NCBI GenBank assembly: GCA_964036155.1
Contig: OZ038422.1
Location: forward strand, 87,443,201-87,507,200
Direction of reading: 5' to 3'
DNA from: Diploscapter coronatus
Lineage: Eukaryota; Nematoda; Chromadorea; Rhabditida; Rhabditidae
DNA length: 64,000 bases
The first letter of the stretch is position 1. Each line of letters opens with the position of its first letter. The notes under the pieces were generated by a model. That model did no database searches and was not told where the DNA came from. It worked only from the letters and a program-made list of their open reading frames with translations. Shown here piece after piece: positions 47,714 through 57,974 of this stretch. The translations under genes were made by a program, and so were the position numbers.

Positions 47714-49700
47714 TGAAATCTATCACCAAAAATCGATGGAGATCAGTTTTTTCTTAATGAAAATACAAGATTTTAATGTGCTTCTCATCATAGATAAAGT
47801 CTATGAAAAGCGCTGGCGCGAGAAAATAATGGAATCTGTTGGTGGTGAAATTTTGAAGTGCTCGACACTGAAAATGCCGAAGGTAAGGGTAAATAAAACT
47901 GCTGCGCGCTTAGGTAAGAGAGAAGCAAAGAGCTGTGTGTGAGTGAGTCAGAATGCCAGAATGCCTCTTCCAGACAGGCTCGGCTCACGAAAATGCAGTA
48001 TCGATCACGCCAGGTTAAGGGCTTGCGCAAACACACAAATACTTCAGGCATATTTTCATAACAAATAACAAAAATAACCACCAAAAATCTATAATCAATA
48101 TTTTAAACTCGGCGCCATTTTTAGCCAAAACAGAATAGATCGATAGAAAATCCTCGAGATTTCAATTGGAATTTGTGTCTGTTTGAAAATCGTATAAATT
48201 TTATTATTGACGAAAAAGTGATGAAACGCTCGGCGCGCTCGACCCGCGCTGAGCCTCAAACATAACCGGAGGACCCGGCTGAAATTTTTCGCATTCGTTA
48301 TTTGTCTCTCGTTTCCCCACACTATCTCACGTTTTCATAAGCCCTAACGTTCTCTAAAGCAAATAACATCGAAATAATTCAATCAATCAACTAACTATGC
48401 CTGAATATTTAAATTCGCCTTGAAACAAATCTTTATTAAATATTTTAGAGCAATTTCGAATAATTATATGGCAGAGGAATGAATCATCCAAAAGATATCT
48501 TAAGTGGTGTACTTCACTATGAACAAACATGGTCAAAAGTTAGTTAGAATTTTGGAAGTTCGAAGTCGAGAGCTCGAGTCGAAGAAGGTCGGACTCTAGC
48601 TATGATTTTGGATTTTCTATATATCCTCGATAAAGAGCTTATTTCTAAAATTTGGGGCTCGGGGATCAAAAATTATGAAAAGTTTGATTTTCAAGGGGTC
48701 TTACTCGATGAGATCTCTATATTCTATTGTAGGACGATGGCCTAACGGTATCTCGCAGTTGGATCCGCTACGAGTGGCTACTTTATGCAAAACTTATGCC
48801 TCGCAGTCAGGATTTTGAACCTGAACCCCACCTTTCCGCGGGGTGCGCTGCTCTACCACTAACACTATGTGAGCATGGTCGCCTACATGTCCAACTCGAT
48901 TGTCTAATAAGTCGAACCGACCTAGTTATCTAAGCTCTTGTGTACAAAAGAAAACGAAATACACCACCTAAAGTACCGTAATAAGTGAATTATAATACAA
49001 GAGAGGTTAGAAATGCTCTCACTAAATACGATTTCATATCATTCTTGAGGGAATGTATTATTTTATCGGAAAGTTTAACTAGACTCATACAAAGCTAATG
49101 AATTTCGTAAATCTTGATTTTCACTGAGAAAAATGTGAATCTATGAGCTTTGGGTTATATAAATCGTTTGGCATAAAGTAGGGAGAAAATCTAGACTTCA
49201 AAACTTGAAAATTTATAAAAATGGAATTCGAAGTCCAGGTTATGATGGCAGTACATAAATAGACTTGTATGGCGATTAGAAACGGTAAATCTCAGACAGA
49301 AAAATTAGAAAAAAAATCCCTAGAATTCTAAAAAGCTATGGAGACTTTGTCATAACGCAAGTGACCCGCTATGTTTTCGAAAAAAAAATCGAAATAAAAA
49401 AAATTACAAGACTAACGAATTTTTGAGGTTGGTTAAATGGCAAGAAGATAAAAAATTCTAGCACAACAAAATCATTGGATTTTGCACATTTCTTCACTTT
49501 TCTCGAGTTATTATTCTTAAACTCAGTACATTTCTCCTCTTAAAAATTGAATGGACTAGATTTTAGGCGCCGTCTTTTGACATGGAAACTTTGGATATAT
49601 AGAACGTGTAAAAGTCATTCTCTAAATTAGAATATTTTGTCAAATTGCATGAGTTTTACAAGTTCTCAGAAAAGAAAGCATGAAATTTGCAATCAAAAAA
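47714..49700. other. Intergenic region with tRNA-like sequence
   Basis: About 2 kb between the MARVEL-type gene and the TBC/TLDc gene end. It should contain the missing first exon and promoter of the MARVEL-type gene. Around 48270-48340 there is TCGCATTCGTTATTTG... CACACTATCTCACG, loosely like the inside of MITE family A but without terminal repeats. The tRNA-like sequence is listed separately. No other gene recognised. Confidence 0.5.
48798..48874 (-). other. tRNA-like pseudogene or SINE head
   Basis: Read on the minus strand, it has a box A-like TAGTGTTAGTGGTAGAGC and a box B-like GGTTCAAAATCC in a perfect TCAGG/CCTGA stem, with partly paired ends CTCACA/TGCGAG. The T loop is one base too long and no proper anticodon arm forms. 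A second box A-like stretch (ATGGCCTAACGGTAT) lies on the plus strand at about 48738. Confidence 0.4.
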
Positions 49701-52700
49701 TCAGACGCTGGTAAGGACCTCGAAAACTTCTAGTTCGTCGATCAGGTAGGCTTCATCCTCGACGAGGGCGGGGCTGTTGAACGTCTTGCAAGCGCGCGAC
49801 ATGCCCTGGGTCAGTTCCTCGCTAATTCGGATCGCATCGCCAGAGCCGGACCCAATCTAAACAAACAAACAACGTTCTCATTTCCAAAATATGTAAATTT
49901 TCACTAACTTCAAAGGTAATTGCATTGTTGCATGCCAAATATGCCTTTATATTTTATCCCTAAGTTACCCTTACTCTTTTGCACTTTTTACCCTCGTTTT
50001 CTTCTCTTTTTCTTGCTAATTTCCAGAAAACGGGGTACAAAGTATAAGAGACTGTCAAATATCATGTGTTTAGGGTGGAGAAATGAGTGATTCTTATATT
50101 ATTTCGCATGTAAAAATGCAACTACTTGTTTCTTTAATATGCGCTAATGCTGAGTGTTAAATACTTACCACCATAAGCCTGTCGCCTGCAGTCATGAACA
50201 TTTGCGGGATATCGTCATCCTGCTGAGCTGCTGCGTCCCTTCCCGCCCAGAAATAAATGACCGGGAATCCGAGTTTCTTGTCGAGTCTCCACACGAACGA
50301 CTCTCCCGTGCCGAAGTACTTTGTCTTGCTCCTCTCCCGTCTGTCGTTCCTCTCAGACCAGGGGGACGAGCAGAATGCACCGAAAATGTCGCCCTCGCTC
50401 GTTCGGATCAGAATCAGGGTCTGCGAGGCCTCATCGATACTGCAAATATGCTAATTTTTGAAATTTGAAGGATAGTCATTCCTCTAATACATGCAATTTC
50501 TCTTCCCCTAACCATGCACCCCTCTACCTTATGAGTATGACAATTTTTGGGATACGATATAATTTTGAAAATACACCTACTTGTTCCAAAGTTTCGTGAA
50601 ACTCGCTCCGTCCTGACTGAGTCTGAATAAGAGGACTGGGGTGGCGAGTTGTAGCCGAGGCGGCAATGCAGCCATCAGGTCAATCGCTATCTCTGAAATT
50701 AGCATATCTAAGAAGAAGAAGAAGATAAGTTTCAGATCCAACCTGAATCAACAATGTCGGACTTGAATGACTCAGTGAATATGTCTCGATGGTCGCGTCT
50801 CACTACCGAATGCCGTTTATGGCTCCACTCGGCCTTTACCTTAAATGGCGAGTTGTTTGATTCATATTTTTGCCTTGTTTTGCAAAATTTTCCCACCTTC
50901 TCTTCGAACTGAGCCTGGAATCGGGCAATGGTCGAGCTTCGGAGATTCCGGATTTTGATCGCCGTCAGAATGAACGTGTCGGTTGAAATCTGAATTTTCT
51001 TGTGAATTTCAAAAATTACTATAATTGCAAGATTTGAAATACCCCGATATGCTGCGCGGTGTGCATGAGTTCATCCTTGATGACGTTGATTCTCTCGTCC
51101 TGAGATTTCCCGCTCAAATCATCGAATTGGCCGGTCTAAATTAAAAACGAAATGAAAAAAATTGTATAATTTCGTACTTTCTGCATTTTAGACCAAATGT
51201 AGACGATGGAAATGGCTGTTCGAATGAAGAACTTGTGGCCCTCGACCAGAAAACAGTCCACCACTCGGCACACGTGCATGAACGGCAGACCGCCGAAGAT
51301 CCACGACAGCCAATCGGTCATCTAAAAATACACTTCATTATTTTTGAGATGAACGAAATTCAAATTTTAATTTAGTGAGAGAGCGTATTTTTACATACAA
51401 ATACACCAATTTTTATGGTATAGATTTTAAAGTTGCTATCGCGAAGAAGTCGGTTTTGTAAGAGGTAAAAATTATCATTAAATATTTCATGAGGTTTTCT
51501 TAATTTTGGCCTATTGTAGTATTCGGTCTACATTTACCCTCACCCTTATGTAGTATTCGCTCGATTTTTGAGAAATGGTATGAAGAAGGGGGAAAAATCG
51601 AGCGAATACTACAAAAGGGCGGGAGCGAGTACTACAATAGACTTAATTTTATATCTTCGACTTGATCTTTTCATAATAAATGTTCATTCTATGAGTTGAG
51701 AAAATTGAATTTTGCGCATTGGAATGTTTACCCTTCCTTGAGATAATGTTTGAGAATTTGTGAAATCCACCTACCGTCTTCATGATTAGATTATCGTCGT
51801 CGGTGTTTAGTCGTCTTTTCAGCAAGTTATAGGCGCCGGCTTTGTGTTTTTTGATAAGCGCACAGATTGTGTACGGTGCAGCGGTCCACTGGATTGGAGA
51901 GGTCATGATGAAGCCCTTCAATTTTTAATTCATTTTTATAATAAATTTTAACATTTCCCTACTTTGCTGCTCAACAAATACTGTATGCAGGCGAAAACAT
52001 CAGCTTCGTCCAGGAAATGCAGCATCAGGGCGCATAGAGGGTAGAGAATCTGAACATTCATTATCATTTATCATTTTTATCAAAGTTTTTGTTCTCTATT
52101 GATAAGAATCTGAAAATAAATAAAGCTTTTATCGCGCTTTTTATCGAATTATCATTATTTAGTTTATTCCGACTTTCGATTGTTTGTTAGCCCCCTGTAG
52201 GCCCTGTAGGCACTTTATTCTCATTCTATCATTCTAACTCGCGCGTGCAATTCTCGTTTCTATTCAAAATCAACAACTTGAGTGCATGACTCTGCATCTC
52301 TGTCCTCTCCCCATTTCACGCGCTGTTTCTCATTCGACAAATAATTTCCTTCTTTTTCTCTGCATGCCTTGTCGCTCACTCTCACTCGACCGTTGCTCTG
52401 TCACATTTCTGCACAAAGCCTTCATCTTTACAAATAAATTTCGTAAAACAAGCAGGGAATTAATGACTTGTTCTGCACATTGTTTATCATATAGTAATTC
52501 ATTTCTCTGGTGATAAGATAATCAACTATCTTGTGTGGATGTTTTCTTTAGAAACAGAAGAAAAAGAAGGGTTTTGCGTTGGAGAGCAAACATAACAAAA
52601 ACAAGCTTTCTGTAAAGAACGCGAGGAGAAACACGGAAAACGACGCGCAAATATGGACTAAATCGCAAACTAATGCGCGTAATTAGCGTAACATCTCTAA

Positions 52701-53960
52701 GACACGATTCACTATCATTTTTCGTTATCAGAAAAGTGGTCTTTTTCATAGCATGAATCAGATCATTCATATTTTCCACAAGAAACTAGTTTCTTCTTCC
52801 GCTACTATTTTGAAAGATTTTTGTTTGGATAAATAAAAATAGAGCTGTTTGTTACTTACCGGAGCGGAAGTGACTTCGGGACGCATGCGCTCGATTACTG
52901 TAAGCAGACTCATCAGATTCAAGGCTCCACGCTCGTTGAGGTCGAAGTTGTGAATCACGACTCCATCCTCTTTCAGGAAATGCGGGTGGGTCGTTCTTTC
53001 TGAAAAGGCTATTTTTCGAAAATAGATCATCTCTCTAAAGAAATCATTTTTCAAAAGAGAGCAAAAGCTTCTAAAAAAAGATCATTTTTCTATAGCATTA
53101 CTAAACATAGCATGTTTGTTGATTTTTCAAACTGTAATATTCGTTATCGGTAATGAGTGTCATAACATTCGAACTCTTATCAGTGCCGTCTTCAAAAGGA
53201 GTGACCACTAGAAGATTAAAAGTCGATAGACCAGGAGGGCAGACTTTGAAAGGTTGAAGAAAAAGATAAGTGGATTTGAGGGTCTGTGGCAAACATGAAA
53301 ATGATCTCTTTTTGAACATTGTTAAAATTGAAAGAAAAATGACTTGATCGTTTGACGTTTTCGAGCTCAGAGATGTAGAGACTTCTGCTGCTGTCGAAGT
53401 CCTTGCCCCTGCAGAGCTCCTTCCACAACGTCTGTCGAATCTCGTGCCGAGGCGGCCAATCCGTCTTTCGAATTATCGATTTTACCTGAATTTTCAACAA
53501 ATTAGGTCGAGGGCAAGTTTATCTAAGCAATAACTATCAAAAATGTACCAAAATATATGTGCCATTATAAAGTGATGAGAATGGAATATCTATTTTCTTT
53601 CTCGTCTATTTTCATTAATTTCAAAAGTTTGAAAAGTTTCAATTTTAAAAAATAAATGAAAATAAAGACCGTATCCTTCTCGGCAAAGTTCTTGATGGTG
53701 ATTTCATTGATGACTTTAGAATGATCGGTTTTCAGCAGGAAAAACTCGTGGAATATGGAATATGACGAGGCTGAGAGCGTGAATTGGGATTCGGATTCAG
53801 AACGAGACTTAGCATCGTCTGAAGACTCTAACGAGCAGCCAGAATAGCCCGAATCTTCTGAATCTATGGACCTCCAAATCGGCGAGGATTTAAACGATTT
53901 GGACACATCCTTCAGAGATACCCTGGGAGCCGGGCTGGGCTGCAGTTGAAAATAGGCCAT
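49701..53960 (-). CDS. tbc-7: TBC domain plus TLDc domain protein, TBC1D24/TBC-7 type
   Basis: Candidate Rab GTPase-activating or Arf6-binding protein of endosome and synaptic vesicle traffic. Start taken at ATG 53960 (MAYFQLQPSPAPRVSLKDVS), followed by a Ser-rich acidic segment (SIDSEDSGYSGCSLESSDD). TBC part: WPPRHEIRQTLWKELCRG, LMSLLTVIERMRPEVTSAP, ILYPLCALMLHFLDEADVFA, DWLSWIFGGLPFMHVCRVVD. TLDc part: PPRLQLATPVLLFRLSQDG, SFTKLWN, GDIFGAFCSS, FFGTGESF-like KYFGTGESFVWRL, then MFMTAGDRLMV, IGSGSGDAIRISEEL and FNSPALVEDEAY to TGA 49701. The order TBC then TLDc is the TBC1D24 architecture. As in TBC1D24, I see no clear catalytic Arg finger. The exon between about 53330 and 53020 is not resolved. 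Alternative upstream exons may exist (54576-55998). Confidence 0.85.
51509..51645. mobile_element. Long palindromic element in TBC/TLDc intron
   Basis: Arms about 60 bp: CCTATTGTAGTATTCGG ... TGTAGTATTCGCTCGATTTT on the left, AAAATCGAGCGAATACTACA ... CGAGTACTACAATAG on the right. Each arm itself contains two copies of the TGTAGTATTCG unit. It lies between two TBC exons. Confidence 0.85.
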
Positions 53961-54061
53961 TTTTGGATCCACAATACAATAACAAACTGTCTCCTTTTAA
54001 AGCGGTTCTACACCGGAACTGCAGCTTAGAAACTGTACGAATATGATATGGCAAAACAACG

Positions 54062-54430
54062 AGTGGGAGGGAGGAGGAGAGACGCAAATCTTAGACAGGC
54101 AGAGAAATAATCATTTGGGTCGGAGTGCAAAAGGGCAATACAGACAGTGTCCTAGAGATAGTACTGCATGAATAGAGAGATTAGAGACGAAAAGGAAAGA
54201 AAGACAGAGATTATAGAAAGAGAAGGGGGGGGGGAGAGAAACAGACAAAGACATTTTGCCTGAGGCGCCCTTTCTGCACAGTTCGGTAAACACTCAAAAG
54301 TGGGCGGGGTTTTGGAGAAAGGCCAATACAAATGTAAAAACGGGCCGGAATAACCGGATGAAAGGGACAGGGAGAAGAGAGAGAGAAAGCAAGGGGAGGA
54401 GAGAGGGAAAAGCTCGAGCACGAATTGAGC
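54062..54430. repeat. Purine-rich (GA/G) low-complexity tract
   Basis: The plus strand is dominated by A and G, with a G run at about 54226-54235 and GAGAGAGAG stretches at 54370-54410. It lies just upstream of the TBC/TLDc start, so it may act in its promoter. Seen directly; any promoter role is inference. Confidence 0.7.
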
Positions 54431-54575
54431 AGAACGGTGTTTTCGGAGTGCAGAGTCTCACTCTTTCCCCACTCACGAACTCCTTTTACGGAGAAAAATA
54501 TAGAAATCTGTGTTTTTCTTGGGTAAATACACCAGAACCTTGCAGAAAATGGATTGGAAAATTAGAATGCAGTAC

Positions 54576-55998
54576 CCTTTGAGTTCTGTTGAGTCGTTTG
54601 TTGTCGAGCAGTTCATCGAGTCGATTCGGCACTTCGGAAGGACCCATCTTCGTCGGCGAATTCGACGTGAAGCATCGTGCGTTCTCCTGAAACCTTTCAA
54701 AAATTATTTTATTTAAAAAAAAATTCCATGCTTTTATAGATTTTCATACAAATCCACATTTTCCCACAGACAAAACAATAGTAAACGTATTCGGAAAGAT
54801 TGATAAAGCCTGAGAAAATCGAATTCACATCACAACGTCACAATGGTCATTTCTAACCTCTGTTGAATCATCGTTTTTCGACATTTCTGGGCTAAACAAT
54901 AATATGTGTTCACGAAGATGGCAATTTTCCTTAGGCGTGAAAAGCGTGGATCGATTATCCAATGGCCTCCGGCTGCTTTGGCAGTTGTTAGGCTTTTCCT
55001 CTCCCCTCTCTTCGCTCTCTCAATTTTGCATATTCTCTCGCTGCCATTCTTTCAAGCAGAGAATATCCATAATTGGTCTTCGCAGAATTTTGATTTTACT
55101 AATATCAAATAAGTTTTGTTTCGAAATTAAAAAAGAAAAATATTCATTTTATATCATCTCGGTCTAATGAAATTAAAATTAACGCTTCATAGAATGGAAA
55201 CTACAAATTTCGGGAAAGAAGTCTTTTTGGATTTTGATGCACCTTTTATGAACTTACCATAGCAGCCCCGTCCCATTTGGAATGGTCTCCTGTGAAGCTT
55301 CGCTGCGATCGAAACGGGATGCGCAGTGAGCGGCGAATGAACATCGACAGCCGACTGAAAATAATCGAATTTTCTCGAATTCGAAAATTTCCAGGAAAAT
55401 CACATGTTTTTTTATTTCCATTTGACTCATTCGAAAACAAATCAGTTTTTTTCATCTTTTAAAAAAATAATTTCGAAAAATCTAGCATCGCAACATAAAG
55501 CAATTATTATAAACCAGGATAGACGAGGATAAATTAGGGATTATTGTACAGAATTGTTTTTTTTCTTTTTATGAAATAACATTTTCAAAATACTTTTCTT
55601 CGATTTAGATTTAAAAAAAAAAAAATGAGAGAAAAACGGACGCAAGTGAGCTACTGCTGCGCGGCAATCCATGGTTGGCTTGGCCAGGTTGTCCAGGACC
55701 GTCCGCAGACTTCAGACGCACACTGTCGACATGCTTGAATCCGCGAGTGAATGGCGACTTCTCCGGGGGAATCTCCTCAAATAACAACAGCTAATTCTAC
55801 CGCCAGACATCGCCCAAATCCCCCATTTTATACGCCACTTTCAACAAGATAATCCACTTTACTGTAGAAAATCCCTCAATTCAAAATATTCGAACAGGTT
55901 TTTCCCTGCTTGATTCGGAATCGACTCACTTCTTCGTCAAACACGTCTTCATCCTCAGTGTCAGTGACGTCCTGCCCGCCTTGGAATACCGTAGTCAT
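54576..55998 (-). CDS. Four coding exons, probable 5' exons of tbc-7 or a separate gene
   Basis: ATG 55998 opens MTTVFQGGQDVTDTEDEDVF (55998-55930). In-frame exons follow: 55775-55642 (EIPPEKSPFTRGFKHVDSV ... LPRSSSSLA), 55354-55258 (RLSMFIRRSLRIPFRSQRSF, TGDHSKWDGAAM) and 54686-54576 (ENARCFTSNSPTKMGPSEVP, NRLDELLDNKRLNRTQR). A TGA precedes the ATG in frame. The last donor AGG|GTACTG is phase 0 and could join the acceptor TTTAAAAG just before the tbc-7 start, reading ETVCYCIVDPKMAYFQ, which would make these an alternative N-terminus. The donor of exon 2 (GC|GTCCG) is weak. No family recognised; basic and Ser-rich, probably disordered. Confidence 0.5.
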
Positions 55999-55999
55999 T

Positions 56000-57970
56000 C
56001 TTGAGTCGTCGTCAGCCTTCAGAATTCTCGCACGACGTCACACAACGAGGCGCTAATTCATCCGTCTTTGCGTCAAAATCAGACCCGTTTCTGGAAAATG
56101 AATAAATTGGCGGAAGAAAATGACAAAAAAAGAGACCGTTTTTTTGTTTGAAATGGCTGGTATGCGTACGGACTAAAATCAATGCAAATAAAGGACAGGC
56201 AAAGGCGCAATAGCAATGCAATAAATATAGACGGCGCGTACAGTGGCACATTATCAATTATTCTCGACAGGAAAGAAGAAACGAACAATGATAAAATGAT
56301 AAAGAATTCAAGAAGGAAAGAGGTCAATCGATATCTTTGAATTCGATAGAGTGATACGATATCGATTTATCGATAAGGATTTGTAAAATGAGAGTCAAAA
56401 TGGTTGCTCTTTAGCCTTGCGAAGATGTGGTCAGGGACGGAGAGGAACGATATTATTGATGAAGGCAGAGGAAGATGATTGATATATGAGGACAACGACG
56501 AGAAAGACGATGTCAATTAGTCTATAAGAGGAGTGGGAAACGGGAAAGGGAAGAGTAGGAAAAGGAAAAGGGAAGGCAACCAAACACTGATAATTTGATA
56601 GTGACAACCACAATACCACAGTCACTCGAAATGACGAGAGTTCAAACAATTGCAAATCCGAAAATTCGAGCTTTGTCCACTTTTTATTAATAAAGTAGAT
56701 GAAGAGCACTTGATCTAGAGCGTTTCCTGTAGTTTACGGTTCACTATGAAGCAAATCACTAAACTCACGAAATTTCAATTTAGAGATGGCGAGGGAAAGA
56801 ACTTGTGAGCTATAGAGATCTCAAAATGCCAAGCTCTGTCCACTTTTCAATAAAGTCAAAGTGAAGATCAGCCTGACTATTCAGTGATCATTGGTTCTTT
56901 CCTGGGTTAAGAGAACTCGGCGGAAACTAGTTATGTACCCGAATTGGTTCGTGAATTCTGTGAATGTGGGGGGCGGGATTTCGATAAAAAGACATGATAT
57001 AATGCATAAATCATTGCATTCAGGCCTTTTACTATATCGAAAATATTGCTCGTTTTTCAGAGTGGATTATTTTTTCGTAATTTATATTCAGGATCGTGTC
57101 ATTTTCTAATCGTAAACATTGAAAGTTCGATGCAAAAGACAAAAACGTTGTCGTCGTAAAAATTGTTTATCCAATGGATGATAAAACATTTTTGCAGAGA
57201 TCAAAATAAACAACAAAAAGTTGAGAGTGTTGAAGAGTAAATACCGATTAGAATTATTAAAATGAGAAGATCAAGAAACTCCCCTTAGATAAAGCCGATG
57301 AGCTTATGATTAAATGTTGTTGAGTTCCCGTATTCTTAAAGTGAAAGGCACTAAATGAATTTGCTTAGATTATGTTACAATATAATTCTTTTGATAGGAT
57401 GAATTTTTTTAATCCGAGGTTAATTATAATAAGAATTGGGTTGGAGATCATTTGCACCTTGTTCAATTTGAATGGCGTCGTGGTTAGATCGTAAGCAGAC
57501 CGTGTTTCGTACTGACGTTACACTAAATTTTCGAATTTATTGGAGTTTCTCGAGTTTCATAGTCTTCGCATTCACTCATTCAGATAAATAAATTATACAT
57601 AGGCCATAACTCGCCGGCAAGCTTAATTGCATGCAACGGTGATCATGTTTGTGTGTTCATGCAAGCTGTCGGTCAAAACACGCAATTTCCGAAATGAACG
57701 TGACCCTGGAAATAGGTCACGCCCGTTTGCGAACTACAGTAACCTGATGGCTGTGCTGTATGTGTTGTGTGTGTTGTGGAGAGCCAGTGGGGATGAGCGC
57801 TGTGGAGGCCGGCTCCTCCCAGAGGACATCACTGAACAATTCGTGAATGGAGAGGAAATCTTTAGAAATCGTGACGAACGTCGACTCATTCCAAGGGGTT
57901 CCATATACTTTATATACCCCTTGAAATCTTCAACGTATCGTGAGGGAGAAGAAGAAGCGAAACAGCTGCA
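56000..57970. other. Spacer or 3' region of the potassium channel gene
   Basis: About 2 kb with no conserved gene. An acceptor at 56093 (TTTTCCAG) may start the 5' UTR of the exon set below it. It could also serve as a last channel exon reading NGSDFDAKTDELAPRCV to a TGA, since phase fits. Purine-rich stretch at 56530-56580 and a 40-nt motif repeated at 56657 and 56829. Confidence 0.45.
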
Positions 57971-57974
57971 TTAA
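57747..57974 (+). CDS. Possible small secreted peptide, single exon
   Basis: ATG 57747 gives 75 residues: a hydrophobic start MAVLYVLCVLWRASG that looks like a signal peptide, then DERCGGRLLPEDITEQFVNG and a charged tail ending EEEAKQLH. The frame is open further upstream, with another ATG at 57645. One Cys remains after the putative cleavage site, and dibasic RR occurs in DERRLIPRG. No family recognised. The stop overlaps the read-through stop of the channel gene on the other strand. It could be a chance ORF. Confidence 0.3.
   Translation: MAVLYVLCVLWRASGDERCGGRLLPEDITEQFVNGEEIFRNRDERRLIPRGSIYFIYPLKSSTYREGEEEAKQLH

Noticed and set aside
50154..50468. 104-codon plus-strand ORF
   Set aside because: It lies antisense to TLDc exons that match the family; a shadow frame.
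54111..54582. Overlapping ORFs in the purine-rich tract
   Set aside because: Low-complexity GA DNA gives long open frames in several phases. No exon signals or motifs.
56018..56093. Last exon of the SK channel reading NGSDFDAKTDELAPRC to TGA
   Set aside because: Phase fits, but it needs a 1.9-kb intron and only 25 codons are open, which is easily chance. The same acceptor better explains the 5' UTR of the exon set starting at 55998.
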